This document shows, one piece after another, positions 12,401 through 24,965 of a stretch of DNA of 64,000 bases. The notes beneath the pieces were generated by a model. The model was given only the letters and a program-made list of their open reading frames with translations. It was not told the DNA's origin and searched no databases. The stretch is from the NCBI GenBank assembly GCA_001792895.1, contig MARA01000036.1:355891-419890 (forward strand), given 5' to 3'. Both the position numbers and the translations under genes were made by a program. Position 1 is the stretch's first letter. Every line of letters begins with the position of its first letter. The DNA comes from Lentinus brumalis. Taxonomy: Eukaryota; Basidiomycota; Agaricomycetes; Polyporales; Polyporaceae.

Positions 12401-13356
12401 AAGGTGAGACTGGCAGTACTAAGTAGACACTGCCGAATCCGCTGGCTGTACAGACAAGTCACCACAGGGCGGAGACAGATGCTTTCAGGGGTGGTCGGAT
12501 AGTCTGATCCTCAGGCTTCAGGCCTGAGCATACACCGACCGCATCTGCTCGTCAATGGGATAATCGCGGTACTAGACATCACGCGCGTATGATGCAGGAT
12601 GTGAATCCTGGGCACATCTGTCCGTGCAAGAGAACCTTGTCGGGGCGTCCAACTCTGGAAGCACATAGTAAACCGTATGGTAGGTTACTCACAACACAGA
12701 TCGGCTCGCGTCTGCACGCGCGCATATGCCTTTCCCTAGCACAAGAACGCCCCGTGTTCCTGGCGGCGTGATAGTACCATCTCCGAGTACGCTCGCTGCG
12801 CCTTCCACGCGCTCTCTTCGCCCCTTTTTGCGGTCTTCTTAGCTTCAAGAACAGGAAGCACAATGCATGAGCTCCGGAGGTGGCTGAGCCTGAGTGGGAC
12901 AGATGAAAGTCAGGTCCAAGGCGCGCGCGCGCCCAGACGACTGACCTCCGAGTCCGGAGTCCGCGCACCGCCCGCTCGACGACATTGATTGATGGCCTCC
13001 TCCTGCCCCCCCTCGCCTGCTTTCCCTCCGAACTTCCATCTCGTCATCCGGCTGTGCACAGCAGATGGCAGTGAGCAACCCCGGGCCATTGGAATAAGTC
13101 CCAGTCACTCCCGGACCCTCACCTTCCCTCACCGGCACCGTCACCGTCACTGCGACCAAAACCCTACTTGTTGTGGTTGAGTTCATTTGGCAAGCAGTTT
13201 CTGGATTAGCGGGGGCGTGCGGCCGCTCTCACTCCCTCGGAGGTACGTGCTACAAAATCTGCGGCTCACGCGCGGTCTGATTTACATACCATGCCCCTGC
13301 TCAGTTGCCTCTGAAGCCCGTCGATACACGCAGCCACACCGCGTCGTCAATCCACG
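9496..13356. other. Intergenic with diverged repeats
   Basis: No gene can be supported. The open frames on both strands are short, without splice chains or known domains. The part 9845-10805 is a diverged local duplication, listed separately. Confidence 0.45.
9845..10805. repeat. Diverged direct duplication (two units)
   Basis: The unit at about 9845-10385 recurs at about 10395-10805. Shared blocks include GTGGACGTCACGGGAG, CCGACGGTGCCTTGT and GAGAGTTCGCGGGTGCT, and the end GAAGCTGATGG. Spacing varies (about 430-550 bp), so indels have accumulated. No coding function is seen. Confidence 0.7.
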
Positions 13357-15496
13357 ATGAAGATAGGAAAAGTGCTTCGCTCACCTCGTTCGACGGCTGA
13401 GGCTCCTCCACCCACGTCCCCGCCATCACCGCCAAAACTCGCGCTCCTCATCGGTATCGACTACGTCGATGCTCCTGTAAACTCGGATTACCCCCCTTTG
13501 CGACGCGCTCGGAGCGACACGAAGGACTTCCGGGATCTCCTCATATGTACGTCTTTCTCAGTGCATCTTTCGCGCACGCGAATCCGAACCCCCGATTGCA
13601 GCGAAGTATGACTACCTTCCGGAGAACGTCGTGATGATGCTGGATGAGGTGGGTATCGGGCCGAACCTGTGGCCGTCGCGCGCAAATATCGTGAGTACCT
13701 CTAGGTTGTGTCCCATCTCCAGTCGCTTCATAACGTCGCCAGCTCTATCAAATCAGAAGGCTCGTCAGCGGCGCGCAAGAGGGTAGTCGGTTTGTCTTTT
13801 TCTGTGAGTAGACTTCATCCCCCTTCCTACTCGCTGTCCGCCTCCTTATTCTTCTACCGATCCGACGTCTTGAATCGCTGACTATGACTGCAGTCTCTGG
13901 TCACTCCGGTCAGGTCGAGGACACGACCCACGAGGAAGACGATGGGTTCGACGAATGTGAGCATCAATTCTTATACACAGCGTCGTTCACTGCTCAGAAA
14001 CTGCGAATCGCGATCTCCTTCCAGTCATGGTTCCCGTCGATCACGCGCAGCGTCCCGGCTACAAAACAAAACACAAGATGATCCTAGACAACAGGCTACG
14101 CGAGCGCCTTGTCGACCCCCTTCCTGTCGGGGCGCACCTGACTGCCATCTTCGACTCCTGCCATTCGGGAACGATGCTCGACCTCGACCACTACCTATGC
14201 AACAACGTCTACTATCCGTGGATGGACCTCGGAAACCGAAAGCACAAGACGAAGTGGCTCGGCGTCCGTAGGAAGGATGGAGAACGTGAGGTTTCGATTA
14301 CTCAGTAGCGCATCCGGATCTACTGACGTATATCATCTGTCACTCTAGGCATGAGCCAGTCAGATGTTAAGGTCATCACGAAGAGACACTCGAATCCGGA
14401 TAGCAGGGAGAGGGCGCAGAACGCGTCTACCGCACCAACTCGAGGTTCGTCATACCCATTCCCCTTGGGATGTTACCACATTGACGCGATAGATATACTT
14501 CAGAGAACTCCCTCTGTAGCGTGCGCATCTATCAGCGCAGACGTACGAGCGAGAGCCAGATGGAGGTCATTAATACCTCGGTCGGCGTCACCGACGACGG
14601 CAAGCGGCGGCAGTTCTCGGTCTCGAGCAGGCGGGCGTCCGTGCAGTGCAAGCCGACGCTCAGCCTCGGTCAGGTGGCGGAAGGCGACCAGAGCATGCTG
14701 TCGCTAGATGAAGAAGACGCATGGCCGAGATGTTCCTCGCCAACTTCGATCAAGACGTGCTCAGGGTTCTGCGAAGCTGTCGACCCACCCCGGATGGACC
14801 TTCTGTGGTATGCGCCTATCCCTGCGCGTGGCATATCTGGTTCCTGACGCCTTCGTAGCTTTCAATATCTTCGTGCCAGGATTCGCAGCGCACGTGGGAG
14901 TCGAAGAAGGGCTCGTTCACCCAGTGGCTCATCGAGCTTCTCCGTACGTCATCGTTCTCTGTATCTCGCTATGTCCGAGCTTAAGCTTACACCTCATCAG
15001 GACTCGAGCCGCACCAGCCTATCGGCAAGTTCCTGCAAGAGCTGACGTGAGTTGCCACCTCAGCCCCACTGTGCCGGATATCGCTGACAGGTACCCCTGC
15101 TGCAGCCACAAGATGTACGACCACGCGCAAAAGACGCATCGCTGGAGCCAGAGACAGAAGGACCACTACAAGATTACCCATCGGAGAGACGCATCGGATA
15201 GCACCCTTCAGAGCAGCAGCGCCACGGAAGCTGGAGAATCCGGAAAGCAGCTTGCTCACGCGCAGGTCCAGGTTCTGGAGCATGCTTTGGATAACTTGGA
15301 CTTCGTGACCATTCCGGAACCGCAGGTCCGTCCAGTACATATTTCTATCCTCATGCCATGTACTAACGGGCATCATGCGTTGCTTCTCCAGCTGGGTGCT
15401 CAGCATCGAGTAGTAAGTGCAGTTGTTTACTTGGGCAGAAGTTCAGAACTGATACATCGCGCTCACCAGGACTTGAACCAACCCATAACCCTATAA
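13357..15496 (+). CDS. Metacaspase-like protein 1 (caspase p20 fold)
   Basis: Clan CD cysteine peptidase of the metacaspase type, expected to cleave after Arg/Lys. Twelve exons: 13357-13546, 13602-13690, 13743-13803, 13894-13956, 14025-14285, 14349-14444, 14504-14807, 14859-14943, 15001-15046, 15091-15325, 15392-15412, 15470-15496. The order of motifs is LALLIGIDY (first strand), LRRARSDTKDF, MMLDE, the His motif FFFSGHSGQ, and the Cys motif FDSCHSGT followed by LDLDHY. Then comes a variable Ser-rich insert, SISSCQDSQ and a C-terminal strand. The N-terminus is a short Pro/Ser segment. Phases agree everywhere except exon 7, whose length implies one missing base near 14705-14715: a real frameshift or an assembly error. 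It forms a tandem family with 17427-19665. Confidence 0.82.
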
Positions 15497-17426
15497 CCCT
15501 CGGACGATGCTTTATGCATCTCATCATGCCACGAAACTCGAACCATTGGAGATCTACTGTACATCGTGAACCATTTACACGGGCCTTTCCGCCACATACT
15601 GTATTAGTACCATACCTTGCGCTGCTCTCGCCATCACCGCAACGTCCTATTCACCTACAGTCGCCTTCGCTATTGCTATCGTTAACATACCATCCGCTAG
15701 ACGATGATGTACTATACTCACACATTTTGCACGAATACTTACAGGGAGTCATTGTTGTGCTTGCGCTGCGCCCCCCGGGTCCGCGTCGTATAGCGAGCGA
15801 CTCATCCACGGTGGCCAAGCAAAGACCGTGGTGCCGCAGTTACTTTAGCGCTCAGTTGCTCTTGTTCTCGAACCACCACATCCTCGCTGACTATGATCTC
15901 TTCCAGTCCCCTGTAGTCTCCGAACTTGCTCCTAACTGCGTCACTCTGCATCCATGTACACTTTTACTTGTCTCCTGGGAATGGGATCCAAAGGCCTTAC
16001 CTTGTTTTGAATCGCATTGACCGTGTGCGGAAACTCGCGAAGGCTACGCAAGCTCTCTATATCGTGACGACGCCTCCGGGGCTACAAGATGGTCAAGGAT
16101 CTGGTCGTCTCAGGCCTGACGTGCACTGTTTTCTGTGGAACGCTGCAGCCTCGAGGTCCTGGTGTATTACGTCTACTTGGGTGCGGGCTCTGAATCGCGC
16201 TTCGATTCTCGAAGCTCGCGTCGGCGAGCGTGAATTGGGTGGCTCGGAAGCTGCGAGATCGTCTTCTCGTCTTCGCGCGAGTGCGTTCGCGAGGAGGCCG
16301 CTGGACGTTGTGCGATGCTGGCCCCATGCGTTCTGCGGTGCCGTGCCTGGCAGACGACGTTTGCGTGGAAGCGTCGAGCCTGTGCCGTACCGCCGGAAAT
16401 CTGTTGCGGGACGATCCAGGTGAGTCGCATTTGTTTGACCTGATTGGGCGACAATCCACAACAGTAAGCTTGCCTTCGGCGAAGCTTGACATGCTCATCG
16501 CCGTCGTTCTGCGTGCGAAGGGTGGTGCCGATTGGCTGCCGCCCTCTACAGTCTCAATGTCGCATGATGCAGAGTAGCGCGTACTCAAGAAGCATTGCGC
16601 GGTGTCCAGGTCCGAGGTCTTGGAGTCCAGAAGGTGAGCTTCTTCCAGCTTTGTGTCGCGAATGTTCGGTCCGGGGATCTTAACATTCGGCCAGGGTGTC
16701 CCATCACGTTCGCGTGCGACGGTCTGGCCCTTGTAAACCTCATCACGCTCACTTGCATCTTGCTGTCACCCGTCGAACCACACTGTGCTCGGCTGTGCTT
16801 CCAATTTACCGCCGCCTTTGCGGCAGACAGTGCGTGTGGGCTTGTCGCAAACCGGCATGTCTGGCCTAGCGGTGCTCGGGCTAGTGCTGATGGCTTGAGT
16901 AGTTGCACGGGCGCCGCGCGCGGAGCTAGGGTGCGTTCCCGTATATTCTTCTACGTGGCAAGCATGTCTAAGGAACTTCGCTGAGTCTTTGCAGAGAATC
17001 TTCTTGCCCCCCTTTTGCTCGGCCCACGGGTGCATCCGCGTTTCAAAGTATCGCTCTACATGTCAACATTGCTGGTGTCCCTGCAAGCGATGCCTCAAGG
17101 CCTCAAGGCCTCAAGGCCACATGTTACGACCGTGCGCCAATTGACTGCTAGATGTGGAAATGGAGCTGAAGTCCGGTGGGAACGTCAATGCGCGCGAGGC
17201 GCACGCTCACCACGCCCCCTTCCCGTTTCCTGATCCCGCTCCCTGTTCCTTCGGAAATTGCCCATGTACCGCCTTCCCAGATACAGCCTCTCGTTGCGTC
17301 GCTCAGAGACGGACCACTAGTACATAAAGCATCGATGCGTCCACCGACTCTCTTCGTGGCCTCCCACACGCCCTTCGGGCCGATCGTCATTGCATCCCGT
17401 CCTCCTCCTGAGCCCCCCTCAACATC
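15497..17426. other. Intergenic between metacaspase copies
   Basis: No supportable gene. A short block at about 15853-15890 (GCGCTCAGTTGCTCTTG and following) recurs at about 21397-21435, downstream of the broken third metacaspase copy. This suggests that 3' flanks were copied along with the genes. Confidence 0.45.
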
Positions 17427-19665
17427 ATGCCTTCTCTACACCACAGGCCGACTCGCAGCTCGACGTTGAACACGCTGAGGAGCATGACAAGCTCTCGCAA
17501 GCCGGTCCGCAAGGGGCTGGTCGTCGCGATCTCGTACAAGAACAGCCAGGTCCCCAGCGTCAAGAAGTTACACTCCCCACATAAGGATGCGAGAGATTGG
17601 CGGAACCTCATGATCAGTGAGTCTATCTCTTCGTCTCGATCGCCGGGCAGCTATTCATCAATACTATCGCCCTTCGTCGTGCCTTTCCTTCAAGACAAGT
17701 ACAACTTCGCTGAGCGAGATATCACGATGATGCTCGACGATGAAGATACTCCCCCTCATCTGCTACCGACGGAGGAGAACATAGTACGGCTCTTGCTACT
17801 CTTCCGCGTCTTCATAGCTTCTAAATCTCGATTGGCGTAGATACATGAGATCGAGGCTCTCGTAGAGGGCGCGCAACCGAAAGACCGGTTCATGTTCTAC
17901 TGTCAGTGATCACAGTCTCGGTCCTGATGCAAGCCGTTAACTAACCCATTCTCGTAGTTGCTGGCCACTCCACCCAGTCTCCGACGACGGATCCCGACGA
18001 GGTTGATGGTTTCGATGAAGGTACGCTCGCTCAGGCCATCGAGTCACGTATGCCGGACTGATGATGTTCGGCAGCCATCATAACTTATAGCCCGTCCGGA
18101 CAAGACCACCCTACGATCATTGACGACGTGCGCAGGTTCTGTCTTGAACGACTACGTGCTACTGACGTCTTGCGCGCAGGTACTGAAGAAACTTTTGGTC
18201 GATTCTCTCCCTGTGGATGCGTTTTTGACGGCGATATTTGACTCTTGCCATTCCGGCACGCTGCTCGACCTCGAACATTACACATGCAACAGCGCTTGGT
18301 TTCCATGGTGCACGTTAGGTCCTCGCACCCTCTCAAAGGGTGGGCCTAATGTCTGTGAGTGTTCTACGTCGCCTTGTCAACGGCAACATTAGCTTACCGA
18401 GAGTTGCAAGTGCGAGGAAGCGGACAGGGTATGTCATTCGCGAGGGTACCTAGTGGTAGTGAGCTTATCATGGGGCTGAACACGCAGAGGGGTACGGGGA
18501 CCTGCACATCAAGCTGGATCTCCCACTGGCAGATGATGCATCTAATGCAGGCACAGGTGAGTTTTTCCTGTTCCACTTTACATTGGGAAGGCCGACATAT
18601 CGCGCTCGCAGGGGAGGATACTGAAAACTCGTCGACGGCACCCGCTCCTACCCGGGAGAAGCCGACCGTGCGCATCTACGAGCGCACGCGTACCGGCGAC
18701 GACTCTGTAATGAAGCGCAACACTGTTGTGAACAACCTACCACCTCATGAGAAGGAGCGGAGGCGATTTGTGATCACCCGTGCATCCACCCTCGAAGTCC
18801 TCCGGCGCGACTCTTTCCTGGACGCTCGAAAGCCGCGGCGTTGGTTCTCCTTCCACAACTTCGACTTGATGAGCACCGTGGTCGATGGAATCAAGGATGT
18901 GGCCGACACGGCTGCGGCAGCGTTTGGCATACCCCGATGTACGTCGCCGATGGGCCAGATGCCGTGCGATGGGTGGTGTCAGCCTACGACTCGGAAGAAG
19001 AAGGCACAAGTGGTACGCTGTGGTGGCGATCTCTTGTAACGTCGATGGACTGACCTTGTGTGCTTGCCAAGCTTTCTATCTCGGCTTGTCAGGACTGGCA
19101 GAGGACTTGGGAAGGCAAAGACGGGTGGACGATGACTCAGGTGAGCATTGTTGAGCTTATTATGTTCATATACTCGTACTCAATACGTTCGTAGTCTTTG
19201 ATCTCGGTCTTGGGTGCGCCTGATGTACGGAGCCTCATGCGATGAGGACGCTAACGATGCCTGATAGACGTCGACCCGCATCCTCCTGTCCGTGAGCTGA
19301 TCAAGACCGTCGGGTGCGCCTCCTCTCGATGTCGAGCTGAGCCCCGTACTGACCCTGTACTGTCCGCAGGCACGACTTGCACAGAAATACTACTCTCAAG
19401 CTCCATGCATGGGGAGGACGACAGATTGCCAGGTGGAAGAAGTCGGGCAAACGTTACACGCTCCCTGACCTGGAAATCGTCGGCGGCGTCGAACCATCAG
19501 TGAGTCGCTTTGTCGAATAAACGCGGGACGGCGACGACTCACTACCTTTTGCGCATCCAGCTCGGAAGCAGCGAGCCCTTGGTGAGGCAACTCGGTTCGT
19601 TAATTGAACCTATGAACCGTAACTGACCTTGGCTTCAGAGAGCGGACGCACTCTTCCATCCTTGA
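17427..19665 (+). CDS. Metacaspase-like protein 2, intact, 482 aa
   Basis: Fifteen exons: 17427-17616, 17695-17783, 17841-17901, 17958-18020, 18075-18127, 18180-18354, 18393-18428, 18488-18556, 18612-19012, 19072-19140, 19195-19213, 19268-19313, 19370-19499, 19561-19581, 19639-19665. They sum to 483 codons with all phases consistent. Motifs: GLVVAISYKN, KDARDW, ITMMLDD, the His motif FYFAGHSTQ, the Cys motif IFDSCHSGT, LDLEHY, then a basic insert and SISACQDWQ near the end. Several exon lengths (190, 89, 61, 63, 46, 21, 27) equal those of the neighbour at 13357-15496, so the two are tandem duplicates. No prodomain zinc finger or long Pro/Gln repeat is present at the N-terminus. Cytosolic by absence of targeting signals. 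Confidence 0.85.
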
Positions 19666-20408
19666 CATCGCTCTCGACCACACTTCTCCGACTCCATCCT
19701 TCTCCTTCGTCTCTACTGGACTATCTTCAGGATCTCTTGGACAGAACGCTGACCGGACGAACCTATGCTTTACGACTGTTATGCTCCTATCTGCAAACTC
19801 CACACGGCGCAACATAATCTCTCTGCCTACATACTTCCCTCCACTGTGCTATATACCTGCTTTCGCATTGCTATGCCGTCGACTTCCATGTATCGTCGTA
19901 TGTATCCTGTCCAAGCATCATGTACCTATACCCTGCACGTCAAGCATCCATGTCCTGCATATCCTCGGTTGGAACTCCCTGTCAGTCTCTTGTGCCGTCG
20001 TGTCTTCTATTCAGATATTACTCCGTCAATTCTCCTACCATCTAGACCAACTGCATATCTTGGCTCCCTTGTCCACAAGATCTACGTCGTCGTCGGAGAA
20101 CTTCACGCTCCAGCTAGCGCCGCTACAGCCGTTCCTATTCAGCTCGGTCGGCGACTTCCAAACGTGTTCATCATCCGCGCTCCCAATCTACGGGCTCTCG
20201 AACCAAAATCCGAGCTTCCACATCTCCTGATACAACCCTGATTTCCACTGTCCTTTCGCTCCTTCGCCGGTCTCGACGATCTTACTTTCTCAACCGCTTA
20301 TATACCCCTTGCGATCAGCAACTCCTCGCCATGATGACCGCTTGCCCGTGTCTCTCTTCTTGCTGAAGATTCCGCGGTCCGCACGACGTCTTACACCAAC
20401 AACTTAAC
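19666..20408. other. Intergenic, no supportable gene
   Basis: Open frames run through 19765-20241, but the composition is Leu/Ser/Cys-rich and there is no domain. This is probably the promoter region of the third metacaspase copy. Confidence 0.45.
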
Positions 20409-20909
20409 ATGGTCAAGGTCGCCGACGTCATTCCCGGTCGTCGCTCGACCCCCCCCTCCGCGGCGCCGCCCAAGGTCGCCCTGCTGATCGGGATAGACTA
20501 CATCGATGCGGCTACCCCCGAGGTCCCTCGACTACACCGTGCGCGTAGCGATACGAAGGCATTCCGCGACCTGCTAATCAGTAAGTCCCTTGTCTCTGTG
20601 TTCGCGCCCCTATACCAACACACGCAACCAGACAAATACGACTACCTTCCCGCATGATGTTAGATGAGGACGGCATCGGGGAGAATCTCTGGCCGACGCG
20701 CGAGAACATTGTACGTTGTCATTCGCGCCCGGTCAGGATAGCAGCCTCACCCTCACACAATCTCATTCACGCGTGTCAAGCAGCAGCTCCGACGAGAGCT
20801 TCGCCAGTGGATCCTCGGGATGTCCGTCACGCAGCTGCGTGGCCAAATCGAGGAAGAGACGGAGTACCTGGATTATCATCTTGAATACAACGCTGTTCCG
20901 GTGCCTCTG
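20409..20909 (+). pseudogene. Broken metacaspase-like copy 3
   Basis: Exon 1 (20409-20580) encodes VALLIGIDY and LHRARSDTKAF, and exon 2 (20632-20710) encodes KYDYLP and MMLDEDGIGENLW, clearly the same gene type as its two upstream neighbours. Exon 2 is 79 nt instead of 89, a 10-nt loss that puts stops directly after KYDYLP. A possible exon 3 (20784-20909) no longer resembles the paralogues. Neither the SGHS nor the DSCHSG catalytic segment is found downstream. Best read as a truncated pseudogene; a short decoy-like product is possible but unsupported. Confidence 0.75.
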
Positions 20910-23900
20910 GTACGTTGTTGTCCGACTTGCCCATCATCTACATGTCCTGGTTTCTACACATTATGGCCTTGCAGATCGGCTTGCACAGTCGTCTGGTCAG
21001 TCCTTTTGCGATTGCGATATCCTTTGGTACTGACTGCTTCTGGTAGGATTTAAAGCACCTCATGTCGAAATTCTTCTGACCCGTCCGAGGCGCGGCGCAT
21101 CTTGGCATATCACTCTCAACAATATCACGTATCCATCGCATCGCTCTCCTACGCATTTCCCGATTATGTCAGTGTACGCAACCTGTATCATCGCAAGCCT
21201 GTAGCACCTACCATCGCACATCTAAGTCGTCTGTAGCTATCTTGCTCTCGTCTATGCTGTCTTTCCCCATTCACTTGGTTTGAATGATCGCCTACAGGCT
21301 ATACATATTCGGTCATGAGCCGATGTCGACTCTCGAGGCCTATGCATTGTTCCGCCGCAGCTATTGTCCTTGTCCAGCGTGGCGCGGCACCATAGGCGCT
21401 CAGTTGCTCTTGCCCTCGAACCATCACCGTCTCGCTGCTTAACCTGGACTCTGGACCTGCGGACTTCTGTGCTGCGATATCGTATGGGCGTTATTCTTAT
21501 GCTCAAAGTGTAAAGACTCCAAGGTTGCTGCTCGTACGAGCTTCCGCAGCCCCGCTGGCTCCCTCACGACCTCCCTACACTTCCTGCAAGGCCGAAAATG
21601 ACAGAACTCGAAGGACATATGTTCCAACGCGCGCATCCTCTCGGGATCAGCAGGGACGCTCTGCGCAGTCGGAGCTGTGATATATGACGACGGGGGTACC
21701 GGCCGTACGAGGTGAGTACTATTGCTTCCGCAAAGGCCGGCAGCGAAGTTCTACATCGCACGCGGCGGTCTTGCAGTGCCTCCACGATGCTGGCTTCCGT
21801 GCGCTTGAGCTTGTGGTATATATGGTGGCGATCGAAACGGGTGCGAATGTGATGGCGGCGAAGCTCCTCAAGTGCCTCGGCCCCGTTCATGCTGCCACCT
21901 CTGTCTGCCACGGGTGCTGCTGCGTTCGGCCTTTCATTCAGTTGGGAGTTTGCGCATCTCGCAGTCTCTTCTGGTGATGCAGCACTGCTCGGAGCGCTAC
22001 GATGCATGACGTCCGTACTCCCCGAAGTCCATCGTTGGTCCGGTGTTCGCGGCGACGATGTGAACAGTCGTGCCAATGGCAGCTTCATCTGGCGCAGCTG
22101 CGTACGTCGAGTTCATGGCTTGCGCTCTGAGATTTCAGATAGAGAATCACCTGCTCGGAGTCTTCCCGGTGCGTTCCTCAGCCTTGTGCTTCACATCCCG
22201 AGGTTTTGCTGCTAGTTGGACGATTGACGTGGGGAGGAAAGGTAATTCGAACGCGCCTGCCACGCGGTGGACTCCTCTCGAACTCATCTACAGACATACG
22301 TTTCAGCCAATTCACTTGTACCGGCCCTGCTTTCTGGTCGAAATCTCATGGCTCGTGGTCGTTGGCATCTACAATTTCCATCGAATCTTCAGTTCTCGGA
22401 TTATTTCCCGCATCGAGTTCTCTCGCCCCTTGCCTCCTAACCCCAAGCTATCTCTCGCCTTGCCAAGGTCTCATATCTCTAGCCGATTGCATGCCTTGCC
22501 GTTCTCCACTCAGCGATATCAGTGGCTAGTGCTCGAGAAACGTCTGCGTGGTGTCTGTCGCACTTCTGCGTTCTCTGCGTTGTTCTCTGTACCTGGCCGC
22601 TGGTAATGCATGTGCATGTAGTAATCATATGGATATTGATCTGCGAACGGCAACAAGATTGCATGGGTGACTCGATTTCCGTGGAGTAGGCGTTATAATG
22701 ATGTCTTCACGGTGACAAAGCGGACAAACTGCTGCATTTCCGTATGCTTCTGATCCCGTTCTACTCCTCTGGCCGATTTGACTGATTCGGACGCCTGTCA
22801 TCACTTGCGAAGTATGTCTTCCTCCGACCTCTGAAAGGCTGTGTGGCCGCAGCGAGCTGTCGGTGTGTTACGAGAGTAACAGGCTCGGACCTCGATTGCA
22901 ACAAGGGCCCAACTTCTCTGTAATCGGGTGGTGCGTCAATCATTTTAAGTCTTCTATCATTGTTCACCGTAAGTATGACTGATCCTCTGAGTTCCAGCGG
23001 TGACTCCGTATGCATCAGCGGCCATCCTTCGAAGTCGAGCGTTCTCGGCACCCCATGCCCCAGGACCCATGCCAACGCTAGAAGAATATCCGAGCCTTCG
23101 GGCGAACATCTTTGAAACATCTCGTCAGCGGAGCATGCGTATCATCCCGTGCGAGATCTACGATTGCAGCCCCAGAATTATAGTTCGCTCATGCACGAAA
23201 GGTGAGTCACTGATTGCTTTCTGTTCTCTACGTGCGCGATATGCCGGTATTGGGTGCCTTAGTCATATGGCTGCTCGTGCGTGCGTCTGTCGTGACGAGA
23301 TGGGCATCTCTGGTCCTTCTGCGTGTGCAATAATATCCCTTCGCACATAGCCAACAGTCCAGCGCTTTGAATGAGCGGCCCTCACCGCCCGGGAACAGCC
23401 CCGGGTGGTAGTGGCGGAATTGGTGCTCGACCGACGTTCCTGTTCAGCTTCTAGACGCGAGGCCGTGCTCCCAACCACATCATATTACGAGCGTACTTTG
23501 AACTCTACCGTTCGTCGTGCTGAGCCCGATTTTGAAACAGACCCAGCTGCTCGTCTCGTATCTGTCCTATTGCGCCAGGAGCAGTCCCATGTCCGTCCGG
23601 TCATGCTGTATACCTCATTCTGCCTCCATGATAACGGCCTACACGCATGTTACTTGCGGCGCACATACCGGCACATTACTCCGTCATTCTGCCCACGGAG
23701 AGCGCGACATTCTCATGGTGTACCCACAATGCTCAGCCATGCTCTCCGGGTCCGCACAGCAGCCACACCCAGTCATATGCGTATTCGGGATGGCTGGGCA
23801 CGGCTCCTTGCTTCTCGCGCCCTCCTGGCGACCCATCGGAGTACATCCCGTACTTGGAGGATCGTAACTTGCCTTATACGGACGCGGTCCTGGGGCGCAA

Positions 23901-24114
23901 CTGCGCATGTCATGCGGCGGTGGGCCAGGGTCGTCCGTATGCGTTCCAAGTGCCCAGAATATTTCCTCGACGTCCACATACTGGAGCGTCAACGAGTTGA
24001 GCTACAAAAGGGGGCGGGCCCCACCCGCCTCTCCCTCAAACAGCGACTCCCCCTCCCTCTCAAACCTTTCTTTCGATCTTAGCCTTACTCTCCTTACTCA
24101 CGAGCACTTACGAC
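20910..24114. other. Intergenic, no supportable gene
   Basis: About 3.2 kb without a convincing gene. An open frame at 23405-24082 is Arg-rich and lacks splice support. The segment at 24000-24110 just upstream of the next gene is pyrimidine-rich, compatible with a fungal promoter. Confidence 0.45.
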
Positions 24115-24965
24115 ATGCCCGCGTACCCCCGCACCGACGCTCATGGACGTACCGTCCGATTTCACGATGCTCCCAGGCAGCGTGTGATCCCTGCCGACGA
24201 ACAGGGACCTTACGTGCACTTCGAGCCCGTTCAACGGGAGCACGACTTCTTCAGCCAGGACCCTCCGGCTCGCGGTGGCTGGTCCGAGGAGCCGCCCTCT
24301 CCCCGTCTGAGCACTCGCCCGCTCCCAAGCACGCCCGACCTTGGAGGGCTCCAGCTTACGGAGCGGGGCTCTCCGAGCCATACTCCCACTCCTGTGAACT
24401 CCCCGGAGACCCGCACTGCACCCCTCTCCAGGCACACATCGCAGGCCTACCCGCCTCCCTCGCCATCCCCGCCCTCGTCTCCCGAACCCCAGTCTGAGTT
24501 GCCACCATCGCTTGCGGGACCCGGTCTGAAATGGAACGTGAGGAGGTCTGACCTGGTACCATCCCTCCGAGCCACGCACGACCTCGACCGCCCAGCGTTC
24601 ACTTCGTATAGGAAGTCGTGTGTCTTGCGTTTCGTCGTGGACGGCACGACCGAATGGACGCACAACCTCCTTACTTCGACGGAAGCGTCGCCCCCCACTA
24701 TTTGGGAGGTCCTGTGGGCAATAAGGACCAGTCTGTTCACCCGCCTTGAGAGAACCGCCTTGCTACCGGGCGAACCTCGCTACCTCGGGGCCGTCGAGGA
24801 ACGCCCCGGCGCCTGCATGGGCAGGAGGACGCAAGGGCCGACGTGTTCCGAAACATCGACCTCTACCCGGCGGACTCAAAGTCCTACTTTCATGGCCTGG
24901 TGAAAGACGAGGGTGCTGAGAAGGGGGTTGCGCAGTATCTTGTGAAGCTGGGTCCTCGTCCGTAA
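24115..24965 (+). CDS. DUF6699-like protein with one frame break
   Basis: ATG 24115 (MPAYPRTDAHGRTVRFHD). The N-terminal third is Pro/Ser-rich. The conserved domain follows, with LKWNVRRSDLVPSL, LRFVVDGTTEW and a helix (TIWEVLWAIRTSLFTRL) at the place of the usual VTVGDVL segment. The frame then has to move by one base at about 24795-24815 to read DVFRNIDLYPADSKSYFHGL and the end LVKLGPRP, stop 24963-24965. The shift equals one missing base next to a CCCC run. Either a recent null allele or an assembly error. Function unknown. Confidence 0.68.
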
